Made by a program: the position numbers and the translations under genes | Source of the DNA: Adineta steineri | Lineage: Eukaryota; Rotifera; Eurotatoria; Adinetida; Adinetidae | Length of the DNA stretch: 64,000 nucleotides | Reading direction: 5' to 3' | Assembly (NCBI GenBank): GCA_905250115.1 | Contig: CAJNOI010000096.1 | Location: 1 to 64,000 of the forward strand | In this document: positions 1 to 11,771 of the stretch, piece by piece | Numbering within the stretch: position 1 is the first letter of the stretch | Layout of the letters: every line of letters begins with the position of its first letter | Notes under the pieces: generated by a model | Told to the model about the DNA's origin: nothing | The model's database searches: none | Seen by the model: only the letters and a program-made list of their open reading frames with translations

Positions 1-2335
1 CACACATTTATTCTTAACATAGTGTGCGTATCTTTTTCTTTCTTCATCGTGAACCAATACATCCATAGAGAATAAAATGATGACCACTCTATAAGAAAAT
101 TGTTTGATGAAGAATGCTGAAATAAGATTTCAAAATTCGTGTCTGCATAAAAGAAATTTCTATCGCTAGAAATAGTATGTTGTTCTCTTATATGAATTTC
201 TACCACTATAGATGACGCTAATTGACGATACTTTGTTTAATTTTACTTGAGTTTGACTAAAAAATCTAAGAACATTAAATATAAATATGAAGATAAAGAG
301 ATATTTTTAATTTTATTTTCTGAAATATAGACAATAGTTGCCATTATTATTTATATCAAGTTCGACTCTTTATGACAATTTGTTTCCAATTTTCTTGATT
401 TCTTTTTTCGAAAAAATATTTAGATATCTTGATTATTGCATGAGCTAATCATGTTTTATCTGTTTTAAAAATGTAGTGAACATTTATTCGAACATGTTAG
501 TTGCGTTCTAGCATTTCTAATGATGAACTATGGATTTATTTTCCATAGGTGAGTCATAAGTGATATAGTGCTAACTGCCTTATTGAAGACGAATCGTCAT
601 ACACTATTCATACACTTTGTTTGATATTAACTTTAAATCGAATAGTTTTGACTATAGGTAAGGATATGACTGTAGATCAGAGGCATTAGATTCGAAATAG
701 ACAGAATTGTTTGACAATCATCGTTAAGTTCATACTTATCCGATGTTATGAAGTATGAGACAGAAGAAGGCATCAATATAATGTCATATCTAGGGTATGG
801 GTGCGAGTATAAATCTTTATCATAGTCTTCACTACTACCATGTTACTTCCGAACCCACACCCTTCACACATTGTTCGTTTCCGTTTTTCGTATCATAGAA
901 ATGTTTGTGAGCCTTAACACACTGATTAAGCTACAACATGATATTAACATACATGGTAACTTAATAAAATCATATACAAAATATAGTGGACCTTACCTGC
1001 TCCACGTATGGATTTTTTATATAAACGAAAAAGAAAAACTCAATCAAGCATGAATATGTAACCAAAGAAGAGCTAGTAGCGTTTATAATATTCTCATATC
1101 TACTAATACATTATACGACAGAAGGCTATGTGCAGGTAAATGAAATTTATTTTCTCGTTTTGTATAATATTGAAGCGCATAAAATGCGAATATTATGAAA
1201 TAGAAATACATTTTTCATTTTTTTCTATATCTCGAGATGATGATTTCTAACTTCAAAAAACGCTAGTACCAGTCGTAAAATAGAATAGCAACTAAGATAT
1301 CGCTCAATGCTATTCTAAAATCACATTTACCTATGTTTATTTATCTTTTTATTTGTAAATAAGTCATAAAGTATTACATTGAAACGGCACTAGCGATTAT
1401 TTATGTTCTCTTTTCCATTATACATGCATTCTCAGTTGATTTCTCATTGTCGTACTTTTCATTTTTTTTTGGCATATTTCACTTTGATTTGTATTTTTCG
1501 GCGTTTTTACAACTTACCGAGATGCTCTCATGACTAACCAACTCGGTCAATGTTAGTAGTATTTCTACGATTAAATATTCGCTGATTCTTTTTTCATATG
1601 AGTAAGTTCTGCATAAGTGTTTGAAAGCAGCAGTACGGTAGTGTGTACCGTTTGTAATTGAAATGTGAAGAGGTTAGAAATTTAATACTGTGCTATCATA
1701 CTCATATTGTTTGAAAACATACAAAAACAGAGCACAAGACTACGATAATACAGATTGGAAGCCACATATACCTTAAAAGGTACGATATTATTTTCTATAT
1801 AATTCGCTTTTTAACATCGAGACTTGTATCTGTTGCTGTAATATATCTAGCATTTACATCGCTTGTTTAAACTGATATTTTTGAGAAATATGACAGAATA
1901 TATATGCATGCGTATAAAAATTGTGTTGTATTGCCAGTGATGATCAATTTTTAAATTGGCCAGTGAAAAATGAAAGCCTCTGAAACAGTCTTATACTTGC
2001 TTAGATTATTTTCGCTTTATGTTGTATGAACTTTTCACCCATTTGCACTTGTCTCCCACGAATGCAAGGATGATACTTGAAACATAGTCTACTCAGTTTT
2101 TTGTGCTAATTTCAAATAGAGCCCTGGAAACAGCATTTTCGAAGTCTTTTTTCTGTATAATTTTGTCGCTTTTGATGGTTACCACTAATGTTCATAAAAT
2201 AGCTTCGATTCTACGAGTAATAGTCGAGATGGGTAAACTTAATCTCAGTTTTGATAATATTCGAAAAAATATCTGTAATATTTTGATTTTCATGAGATGT
2301 ATTTGTTTGTTTTATTTCATATAAATGAGATCACT
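1..2335. other. AT-rich region without a convincing gene
   Basis: No reading frame here has a signal peptide, a domain motif or a coherent chain of exons. The one notable structure is an imperfect G-rich/C-rich inverted pair at about 792-867 (see the telomere-like hairpin family). Promoter or 5' UTR sequence of the secreted protein gene at 2336 presumably lies at the right end. Confidence 0.5.
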
Positions 2336-2887
2336 ATGATGCTGATTACAAAGAAAAAGTCAATTGTTTTCTTCCTATTAATACTGCATATATATATTGA
2401 CGAGAGTATCAGTCAATGTGATGTCTACGAAAATAATATTTATCAAGTAACAACTCAATTTCCTAATTATAAGCCATATTATATATTTCTTACTTTATTA
2501 TCGAATGGTATATTCAATGAGGAAACGAACATTTCTAATGGTCAAAGTACAGCTGAACTTGGTTCACATCTTGTGTTTGGAACACGTACTGGTTACTATC
2601 AATGTCCAAATGCAAGTTATGTTCATTTAACTGATTTTGGTTATATTTTTAAAAATAGTGAACTCTCCGTTTTCACAAACAATGGAGCTCTAATTATTCA
2701 GGATTATAATCTTTATTTTGCACCTCCTAACTATACAACGTGTACTGGTCAATTAAACGCCGCATTTTATCCGACTGGCTCAGATCCATTCGAAAATCAA
2801 ACTCAGCCTATCTATTCATATCCAATTCGAAATTTGACATGTGAACTCTTAAGCGGGAGACATTATGTTTGGCCACCTGGTACTTAA
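2336..2887 (+). CDS. Secreted four-cysteine protein, paralog 1
   Basis: Function unknown. The predicted protein is about 183 residues and starts with a signal peptide (basic MMLITKKK, then a hydrophobic run ending near SISQC). The mature part has four cysteines at positions equivalent to those of the genes at 3806 and 13647: just after the signal peptide, in YYQC, in TTCTGQ and in NLTC. The family also shares an N-terminal ENNIYQV block, a DFGYIFK block and the C-terminal motif H/NYxWP. Four conserved cysteines suggest two disulfides. Several N-x-S/T sites suggest glycosylation outside the cell. I chose the ATG pair at 2336/2339 because it starts the signal peptide; the frame is open upstream to 2297 but that adds no useful signal. 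I do not recognise the family. It could be a lipocalin-like or other small beta-rich secreted fold. Confidence 0.8.
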   Translation: MMLITKKKSIVFFLLILHIYIDESISQCDVYENNIYQVTTQFPNYKPYYIFLTLLSNGIFNEETNISNGQSTAELGSHLVFGTRTGYYQCPNASYVHLTDFGYIFKNSELSVFTNNGALIIQDYNLYFAPPNYTTCTGQLNAAFYPTGSDPFENQTQPIYSYPIRNLTCELLSGRHYVWPPGT

Positions 2888-3805
2888 ATAATTGTATATT
2901 TACCTTATAAACATTGCATAAATACTCAAAAATAACTCTAAGACTGTTCACGACAGCATACTTTTCATAAAAATCTATTGTTGAGACTAAAAATACGAGA
3001 ACAAGCTTTTCTTGTAATTAGAAAGAAGTATTGAATCGCTCTCATAGAAATCATCTTTTTTCAGTTTAGAATGGAAGGGCATCGTTACTTTAGAATATAT
3101 TTTGTTATTGAAATTAATCAATATATCTCATTGTTTCCCCTCTCATTCGCTGTAATTTAAAAGCCTTTCCATCGGATACATACTAGATTTTCTTCTTGAT
3201 TTCGTATTAAAAGATTTTACAGGCAAACTATTCTCCTCAATCTTTCTTACAATTCCAGCTGAATATAGTTGAATGATCCTACTAAAAACGACTCGAACCA
3301 ATATTAGCAAATCACAAAATATCTGTGATATCGGTTCATTTATTAATAACTGATCTCGTTTAATTTTAATTGAGAATTGAATCAAAAGCAATACATCTAT
3401 AACCGTTTTGGTTCATTCACTCTAATTTGCTCTTAATTTAAGTTATTATTATGTTTTTATTTAATACAAGTGACAATTCGCTGATTACGAGACCGACATC
3501 TGTTTTGTAAAAAAATCAGATTTTCTCATCCAAAATCAAGTTTTAGTTTTTTCAAAAATCGTATTTTGAGTTTTCTAACCAATAAAATTTTTCAGAAAAT
3601 ATGTCAAGACATACCATTTGACGCAGAATTTCTACTTGAGAGTATCATCTGTCTCAGTATTACGATCGTATGAGTTGGTTTTTAACATGTGTATCGTTTA
3701 CAAACTTTTATATAAAGTTTTATGTATGAAATAGTATTTTATTTTTCAGTAAATTTCTTTCTTCTATTTTTGTTTTATATAAATATTATTCTTAATAGCG
3801 TCATT
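2888..3805. other. Intergenic spacer between secreted paralogs 1 and 2
   Basis: About 0.9 kb of AT-rich sequence. A minus-strand open frame at 3143-3391 has no recognisable features and I treat it as chance. No repeat stands out. Confidence 0.5.
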
Positions 3806-4348
3806 ATGCGGGCAAACATGATTATTTTATCGTTCTTGTTATTCAGTATCGTGATTCAAGATATCAATGGCGACTGTGAAGCTTTCCAAAATAATATTTA
3901 TCAAGTGCAAGCCACGTTCGCAACTTATCAACCATTTTATTTTACCATGATGTTCCTGCCAAATGGTGTTCTCTATGAGATAAGTGACATAGCTAATGGG
4001 CTAAACGCAGATGCATTAGGTGTTAATCTTCAATTTGCTCCTCATATTGGTTTTTATGAATGTTTAAATTCAACTACTGTTCATATAACTGACTTTGGTT
4101 ACATTTACAAAAGTGATGAAGTTGCAGTTTTGACAAGTAATGGACATTTTGCTTTTCATGATTATTTCTTTTATTTTGCTAACAATGATAATAAAAATTG
4201 TGTTGGACAATTAAGATATAAATTTTACTTAACTGGCACAAATCCCTTTGATCCAAAGAACATTCCAAATTATTTTGGACCAACTGCTGGTGTTGTATGT
4301 CAGTTGGTTGGAGCTGGACATTATACATGGCCAACAGAAAAACGATAA
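3806..4348 (+). CDS. Secreted four-cysteine protein, paralog 2
   Basis: The predicted protein is about 180 residues and homologous along its full length to the products at 2336 and 13647. The signal peptide begins MRANMIILSFLLF and ends near NGDC. Conserved cysteines are in GDC, FYEC, KNCVGQ and VVCQ, and the tail is HYTWP. Shared internal blocks are NNIYQV, IANGL and DFGYIYKS. The frame is open upstream to 3722, but the extra residues form a second hydrophobic run that would spoil the signal peptide, so the ATG at 3806 is preferred. It lies about 0.9 kb downstream of paralog 1 in the same orientation, consistent with tandem duplication. Function unknown; extracellular location is inferred from the signal peptide. 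Confidence 0.8.
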   Translation: MRANMIILSFLLFSIVIQDINGDCEAFQNNIYQVQATFATYQPFYFTMMFLPNGVLYEISDIANGLNADALGVNLQFAPHIGFYECLNSTTVHITDFGYIYKSDEVAVLTSNGHFAFHDYFFYFANNDNKNCVGQLRYKFYLTGTNPFDPKNIPNYFGPTAGVVCQLVGAGHYTWPTEKR

Positions 4349-4632
4349 ATCAACATTGCTTCTCATTAATAATAATTAACTATTCCAAAATTAATTCTAT
4401 GTTTATTTAATGGAACTAACAATCATATTAATAACTAACAAGTGTCACCTATCATTTATTTCTGATCCTTCATCATTAAAATATCAATAATAACAATCTT
4501 TCAAGTTTTTAATTAATTCCTTAACGCTTCGATCGAAAAACTTTTCAACGTTAGTATTCAGTGTTTTTAGAAAAACGATAGATTCCATTGAGGTATGAAA
4601 AACCCCTAAAAGAATAAGTGCCCCGAGGCCCT

Positions 4633-4764
4633 CTGTCCAGAATTATAGGCATTTTACTGAAATTTTAGCCTATGGATTTCACCCGAAATACCGTTATTTG
4701 ATTTATTGATATATACCATGCCATAGACTAAAATTTCAGTAAAAATGCTTATAATTCTAGGCAG
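4633..4764. repeat. Short fold-back element with about 43-bp arms
   Basis: Left arm 4633-4675 and right arm 4721-4764 are near-perfect reverse complements (a few mismatches and one indel), separated by about 45 bp. Such a symmetric hairpin is typical of a miniature inverted-repeat element or its remnant. No coding content and no clear target duplication were seen. Confidence 0.7.
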
Positions 4765-5031
4765 AAGGAAGTGATTCGACAGTTTTTTCATTTTGTCACG
4801 AATTTTCTATTTCAGTTTCTTGTTGAAGAAGCAAAAGCAAATACTTTCATTAGTTGGTTTCTCCTTGTTTTTCTATCATTGACATAGTTTATGGCATTAT
4901 GCCTATTAATAGCATGAACAGTCTTATGTATTAACTAATTTAGGTAAGTATATAAAAGGTTATTGGTATTGATTTTCTCCTTTTTAGATTTATTTATACT
5001 TTTCGTGCTACAGTATCTTTATTTGGCTTAA

Positions 5032-7073
5032 ATGGCTTCGTCGAATAATGATATTCAGTTGGTTGAACATTCAGTTCTTCAAACAACCTTTTCGGTTGAT
5101 GCGAATGAACATTCGAATCTACAGAATCAACCTGTACCCTCTGATCGCATAAATCATTTAAAATGGATAGCTACGGCTCCAACATCAGTGTATGTTCTTA
5201 TGATTTCAACTAGAATGACAGTTTATATTGTTTTTTTTAGAAAAAATTATTTCTTTTCATTAGAATTCTCTACCATTGTTGGGATTGGACTTGCACTTTT
5301 AACAGTTTTAGTAACAGTCATCGGCGTACCTATATTATATTCTTTCAAGAGCAAAGAAATTGCAACAAGTATGTTCGATTTTGACTCTCTCTCCCTCTAG
5401 AACCCATAGAAATTGAGATTCATTATGATTGAACTGATATCATCCAACTCTGAGCTAGTTTTCTAACAAGAAAATAGAAAATTATCTGATACAGTGTCAA
5501 CAAACTATGAGGAACCAAGTATTTTAGTAGATATTATTGTTACAATAAAGGCGATCACATCGTTTTTTTCAGGTAGTGGTATTACTCTTCGTTGGAACAC
5601 AAAGGCAAGGACAATAATCGGGATTTCAGGTGAGGCCGGTGCGTCTGCAGATCAAGTTTCTAAACCGCTTGGTTTAAAATTCGAGTCACCCAATACACTT
5701 TATATCGCTGATTATCAAAATAATCGAGTTCAAAAATGGCAAATTGACGCTACAAACGGCACGACAGTAGCTGGCCAAGCAGATGCATCAATAGGCAACG
5801 CTGCGAATCTTTTTCACTATCCTGCTTATTTCGTTCTTGATCCAAATGACAATATCTATGTATCAGATCGATATAACTTTCGAGTTCAACTTTGGGCTAA
5901 AGGCGCCTCTTCTGGTCAAACCATCGCCGGTACAGGTACGCCATAGCTAAATAATCGAATAATATCTCATACTGAATCTATGAAATTATGATAGGAGAGA
6001 AGATTTCGGTTCTTTTAAAAAGAGTTTGTCGATGAAAAAGGTAAAGCTCTCGAAAGCAACGTACGTATTCGTTAGAAAAATCAATTTTCACAATAGTCTT
6101 TGCTTGATATTACATTAGATAACAATAGAAAAAAAATTCCTAGGCATTTTTCTATGTTCTTCCTTGACAAATAATAGTGGTCATACGTAGTGAATGGTAC
6201 CTATGTTTATTTTTCTTTCTGTATTCCATCCAGTATGTCAACTATTTACTGATTATCCACGATCACACATCAGTTTTTTAATAGCTCAAATCGAAGTCAG
6301 TATACTTTTCAAAGTAGAGTTAAAACCTAGTAATATTTATGTTAATAGCTCCGTTGATAATAGTGCATGAAAAAGTACTCGAGAAAGCTGTTGTTAAAAT
6401 GAGATTTTTCCTAAATAATATTCTTTGAAAAAAAAACGAGTCTTACTGAGCTCTCCAAAAAAGGTTCTGTATAATTATTTTGATAGGAGTTGCTGGCATT
6501 GGCGCTGATCAATTGAATAATCCATGGGGTATTGCCCTTGACTACAATGCAAGTATAATTTACATAGCAGATTGTTATAATAACCGTGTGATGAAATATA
6601 AATTGGGTGAAACGAATGGTACTTTGGTTGCTGGTGGAAATGGTCAAGGAACAACTAATAAACAGTTGTTTTATCCTACAGGTCTCTATTTTGACTTATC
6701 AACAAACAGCATTGTCATTGCTAATTGGGGTGGGAATAATATTGTTCAGTGGATGTTAGGAGATGATCATTGGACTATTCTTGCCGGTGACTTTAATGGA
6801 GTGATTGGTAGTACATCAACATTACTCAATGGTCCATACGATATGGTATTTGACTATATGAAGAATTTATATGTGGCTGATACAGGTAATCAGCGCGTAC
6901 AACTTTTCATTAAAGGTCAAATGAATGGTACCACAATTGCTGGTTCAACTGGAACCCAAGGCAATACACATAGCTTACTATATAATCCTTATTCACTCGC
7001 TCTGGATGATCAGCTCAATTTGTACATTGCAGATACGTTCAATAATCGAATACAACGATATTCACGTTATTAA
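5032..7073 (+). CDS. Type II membrane protein with six NHL repeats, copy 1
   Basis: Proposed exons are 5032-5189, 5241-5368, 5495-5518, 5573-5935 and 6487-7073; the sum gives 419 codons plus stop. A cytoplasmic N-terminus of about 55 residues is followed by one transmembrane segment (around GIGLALLTVLVTVIGV), a short linker, then six NHL blades. Each blade has a core such as YIADYQNNRVQKW or YVADTGNQRVQLF, giving a six-bladed extracellular propeller. NHL propellers bind proteins, RNA or glycans; the membrane anchor here argues for a surface binding role. Exon 4 (363 nt) and exon 5 (587 nt) have exactly the lengths of the matching exons in the gene at 8455. The 24-nt third exon is the least certain join. 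The 51-bp and 54-bp introns are multiples of three without in-frame stops, so retention would not break the frame. Confidence 0.85.
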
Positions 7074-7257
7074 AACAATATTTATACTAATCTATATGAA
7101 TATGACGAATATCAAACTATATTCCTCAGTATTATTTATCGAAACTACTTTACAAAAAAAACAGAAATTCAATTAATAATAGATCATCACTGACTAAATA
7201 TTCACTATGTTTAAATCTATGTAGGCCCTAAATATGTGAAAATGCTTTTATGCAAAT

Positions 7258-7280
7258 GTGTACTCGAAAAATGAGTACAC
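7258..7280. repeat. Perfect 8-bp stem hairpin
   Basis: GTGTACTC at 7258-7265 pairs exactly with GAGTACAC at 7273-7280 around a 7-nt A-rich loop. It lies about 185 bp past the stop of the NHL gene. Possible RNA structure in the 3' UTR, or chance. Confidence 0.4.
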
Positions 7281-7385
7281 TATAGAATCGGTACGTCTGT
7301 CCATCTTGAAGGTGTGCGTATTACGTCTATGATCGGTAGATCATTTCTCTCTGATTTCGGGAGACTTTCTTTCTGATTTCTCTCT

Positions 7386-7386
<1 letters not shown>

Positions 7387-7420
<34 letters not shown>

Positions 7421-7518
7421 CCCTCCCCTGTTTTGTTTTTCTTTTTTTTTTTGTTTTTTTTTTTTCTTTTTTTTTGGGGGATTTTTTTTTTTTTTTTCCC
7501 CCCCCCCCCCCCCCCCCC
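7387..7518. repeat. Long polypyrimidine tract (C31, T-rich, C21)
   Basis: The + strand runs C31 (7387-7417), then short TCCCC units, about 65 nt of mostly T with a few G/C, and C21 (7498-7518). On the minus strand this is a G-rich/A-rich tract able to form G-quadruplex or triplex DNA. Minus-strand reading frames across it (poly-Gly/poly-Lys) are artefacts of composition. Homopolymers this long may also be mis-sized in assembly. Confidence 0.8.
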
Positions 7519-7529
7519 GATATTTCATA

Positions 7530-8454
7530 ATATTGATCTAAAATCATTTAGATTGCTTTCTCTATTTTTCTAATTTTATCAGTCCTTTATTTATTTGTTT
7601 GATAATGTTTGGAATAAGAATTATTAATGAATACAAAAAAAGCGACGAATATAATAACTATGTCTACCGATTGTCAATTGCGACCTCTATGCAGAATAAT
7701 AGTTTTTTCAAAAAAAAGCAATCATATATCCGATGGAATATCCCATCCCATGCTGTCTCATAAACTTTTTGCATTACACATAGCTTTCGGATAAAATCTA
7801 AGATTTTCGCATGTACTTCAATTAAAAGAGATTTGAGCTAGATGCGATTGGTTATTCATTCTTTCAATCTCATATCCTTTGTAATCAAATGACATTTCTT
7901 GTTGAATCTTCTAAATGTTTAATTCGAAGAAACAGAAAAGTTTATTAGAAACTATCCATGATCATTGAAACTATATAGAAATCAAGATGAAAATCGTTAG
8001 TAAAGTATTTTAACATAAACAGTCTCAAAAAGAAGGAAAAGAAAAAATAATCACTGATTTATCTTAGTATGTATACATGTGTGCTTTTGTAAAGGCGGTA
8101 ACCATGCATGACTATGTATACTTGTATCATACGAAGATGAGACGAAACTATAGTAAGGAGCGCATATGAAAGAGAAGCAGAAAGAAAATGCGAATAACTG
8201 ATATTATTTTTTGTTTCTTTATGAGATACACAGAAAACAACAGTAGTGATATTTTCATATTTTATTTAGATAAGGTATGAATAACTTTGGAGTTGATAGT
8301 TTACTTGATTCCCTCGTATATTATGTTTTATTCGATTAAAAACAATTATTTATAAAATAGTTTCTTCGCTGATATAATAAGTAAGCATGAAAATTTTGTA
8401 CATTTGTATCTATAGCAGCATGCATAATATTAACATTATTTTCTGTTTTAGATT
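7530..8454. other. Intergenic spacer before NHL copy 2
   Basis: AT-rich and without a supported gene. A splice-acceptor-like TTTTAG ends at 8451, four bases before the ATG of the next gene. It may be the 3' end of a 5' UTR intron or a spliced-leader acceptor. Confidence 0.4.
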
Positions 8455-11400
8455 ATGATGAATCTCAATCCTAACGATCAAAATTCCTCTGAAGATTCAG
8501 TTATTAGAAAACGTTCGTTTGATGGATCACAGGCAATATCAAAACTTGGTTTGAATCAACTGACTCCTGTAATTTCTCTTACTAGTAATGATAATTTCAA
8601 ATCGAAAACAAAAGGTTCAAGATCTTTGTGAGCATTTTCTCTTTTAATTTTAATGTCTATTTTAATCTATCTCGTTAGACGATCTAATCTCATAGCAATG
8701 CCGATAGATATCAAGGCAATTATTGGATATGGAGTATTCATAATTGTAGCAATTGCTGTCGCTATACCAATCGTTTGTTTGACTGAACCAAGTATGATTA
8801 GTTTATAATATTTAAAAGGAGAAAAAATCGAAACTATCCATCATGCATATCTCACAGAAAAATGTACTAATAGCTTTTGAATTAAAAATTGATTTTAACT
8901 GTGGTGTTCGATGCAGAAGAGAATGTATAAAGACAAAAACGATGTTTTCTCCTAGTATATCTTATATGATTTTACATTGTCTCGATAGCGCTACCTGTGA
9001 AGAATGACATTTTAGTGTATTGACGCTTGTTTTTGTAATGTTCAAGTAGATCTAGCTATCTTCAATCATGTTTCGACTAATTTATGGTGTTCATAGCATG
9101 TAATGATCTGCATAACGATAACACGCTTTAATCTTTAAAAATACATTCTCTAATGATAAGGGCTGTTAAATAGGATACAGAAATATGGCGGAGAATTGTT
9201 AAATTATTCAATAGAGGTGAATGCATTTTAGACACAATCTAGTTCACCATGTACGTCACTAATGAAAGATACAATTGATAAATGAGTACTTTACGTTAGA
9301 AATCACAAATTAAAAGTGCATCAGTAACACTTACATTTTACTCGATTACTTTCGAAAGCAGAGTTAGATTGTGGCGAAATTTTTTACACAATTTAGTCTC
9401 ATCAACATCTCAGTCGAGTTCGAAGACAAGCCCTTCCTGGGTTATTGTAAAAATACTCATTTTCTAAAGAAACTTTCTTACCAACATTAAATAAAATCCC
9501 ACTTATTATATACCGTTCGATAGAGAATTTCACCAGCTACAGAATGATATGTAATATATAGAGAAATAAGTAGTATGAGTTACCTATATACAAACATAAT
9601 TGTACAGAGCATGGATTCAACGCTGTCACTGCTTTCGTTGACTCAAAAAAGAGAGCTCTATCAGACGAATGTGGGTGTGGGTGGTACCTTCTTATAATGC
9701 ACACCCACACCCTCACCCAACCCTCAAGATAAGTACTTTTTCAATTTTTCTAGGTTTCGATTGGTATATGGAACGTAATAAGTAGTCCCGCAAGATTGAC
9801 AAACCTAACTTTTCAATTTTATAATTAGATCAAGTTTTTTATATTAAACTCAACGTGATAAAAAGTATTTTATCGTGTGACTACGTTTCATTTGTCTTTT
9901 CTGTATTCAAATTGAAAATGAATGACATATCGACTATCCCAAAAGCTTTTTCAATACGTAGGATCTAGAAATTTTCTTTTATCTCTTTAGAAAATACAAA
10001 TACAACAACAACGAACAGTTCAGGATCGACGGCGAGTAAGTTTTCTCTTGTTGTTTATGATTTGACTTCATCTCTTGACGATAGTCCATTTGAAGCGGTG
10101 AAACAATGGATAGACGAGATAAGATTAGAAATAAGATGACAGTCTCTCAACTAGTTTTCTAAACTAAAAATATTTATTAAAATTTTATCGAAGCTTTTCG
10201 AGATTGAGGATTCCGTCTGTATCATAGTTTTCTATAATACTAGAAGTTCTTTCAAAAAAAAGCAAAGGGTTTCATCGTGGTACGGTTTTCCACTAATCAT
10301 TAATCCTAAGAACTGTCGATTCACAATAGATAGAGTATTTCATAGAAAACGTCGGAACCACTTTCCATCGTGCAGAACTATATTTTAAAGCCTCAAGAAG
10401 GTTCTATAAAACTTGTTATTTATTCCAAATCATAGGACACTTTTTATAAATAGCAAAGCGAGAAATCTCAATCATGTGTCACATATTTGTAAACACATTA
10501 TGCAAGACTCTTGATGAATAAATTAAATTTTGAATTGTTAAACTATTGAACTAAATGAAATGTGGAAGTCGATTTGTTTTTAGTAAATATTAAGTCTTTT
10601 ACGTTTTTTGAAAGTTAATGTATCGTCGCTGCGATGGATGCTGAAGGCCACAACTGTCGCTGGTATTTCAGATGAACAGAATAATGATGACAAACGTCTT
10701 TCTTTCTGTACTGGTTTAGCATTGGATTCATCCAATGGAATTTATGTTTCTGATTACCAAAATAATCGTATTCAGAAATGGGCCATGTACGCACGGAGAT
10801 CTAAGACAGTCGCTGGCCAGATGAATGGAACAACAGGTTCTACTATGGCTACTTTGAATTTTCCTACCAAAGTCACTGTTGATTTGAATGGCAATATTTA
10901 TGTCACGGATAGTGAAAATCACAGAGTTCAACTTTGGTCTGATGGTGGTATGGCTGGCACAACAGTCGCCGGTACAGGTAGGATAACTATTCAGATTTGA
11001 TATCTACTCACCCGACAAAACAAAAAAATATAAAAGAGGAAAATTTCATTTGCCTAAATGTATTTCGATCGAATCAATTCAAGTAACTAAATAAATTGGA
11101 TAAATACCACAAATATTGGAAAACGCTGAAGAATATATGTTGAACTTCTACGTTAGGAATATATATTTATCACTATGATTTCAGGTGTTGCTGGTACGCT
11201 CAGTAATGAATTGAATACTCCGTGGGGTATCGCGACTGATTCAAAATCGAATACATTTTATGTTTCGGATAGTTACAACAATCGTATAATGCGTTATCAG
11301 TCCGGCTTAATGAATGGTACTGTAGTTGCCGGAGGTAATGGGCCTGGAAAAGGCACAACGCAGTTGTTTCTTCCTCGTGGTCTTTATTTTGATTCAACAT

Positions 11401-11771
11401 CTAATAGCCTGATAATTACTAATTTTGCTTGTAATAATATTGTTCGTTGGATATTAGGATCTGATCATTGGACTCTTCTCGCTGGTAGCATAAATGGAGA
11501 ATTAGGTACTACATCAACATTACTTTATTATCCATCAGATGTATTTCTCGATCGTTTGGGTAATTTGTACGTGGCTGATACGTATAATCATCGTATACAA
11601 TTCTTTATTTCTGGTCAAACAAACGGTACGACAGTTGCTGGTGTAACTTCAAAACCTGGTGTAGATCCAAACCTACTTGACTTTCCTCATTCAATAGTAG
11701 TCGACAATCAATTTAGTTTATATGTTGCAGATTCTGGCAACTATCGAATACAAAAATTCTTACGTTCTTAA
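8455..11771 (+). CDS. Type II membrane protein with six NHL repeats, copy 2
   Basis: Proposed exons are 8455-8627, 8679-8791, 9991-10035, 10615-10977 and 11185-11771. They sum to 427 codons with all phases consistent, giving 426 residues. The N-terminal cytoplasmic part is Ser/Asn-rich. One transmembrane segment (GYGVFIIVAIAVAIPIVC) follows, then a Thr/Asn/Ser stalk (NTNTTTTNSSGST) encoded by the 45-nt exon, then six NHL blades with cores such as YVSDYQNNRIQKW and YVADSGNYRIQKF. Architecture and exon phases match the gene at 5032, so the two are tandem duplicates. Introns 2 and 3 are far longer (1.2 kb and 0.6 kb) than in copy 1; intron 2 contains a telomere-like hairpin (about 9670-9717). 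A role as a surface binding protein is inferred; the ligand is unknown. Confidence 0.88.
9670..9717. repeat. Telomere-like inverted repeat in an NHL intron
   Basis: G-rich arm TGTGGGTGTGGGTGG (9670-9684) faces the C-rich arm ACACCCACACCCTCACCC (9700-9717). It belongs to a dispersed family described under findings. Confidence 0.7.

Noticed and set aside
6925-7176. Second frame inside the last NHL exon
   Set aside because: It overlaps the clear NHL coding frame and has no features of its own.
7280-7547. Minus-strand frames rich in Gly and Lys
   Set aside because: They are translations of the homopolymer tract, with no protein-like composition outside it.
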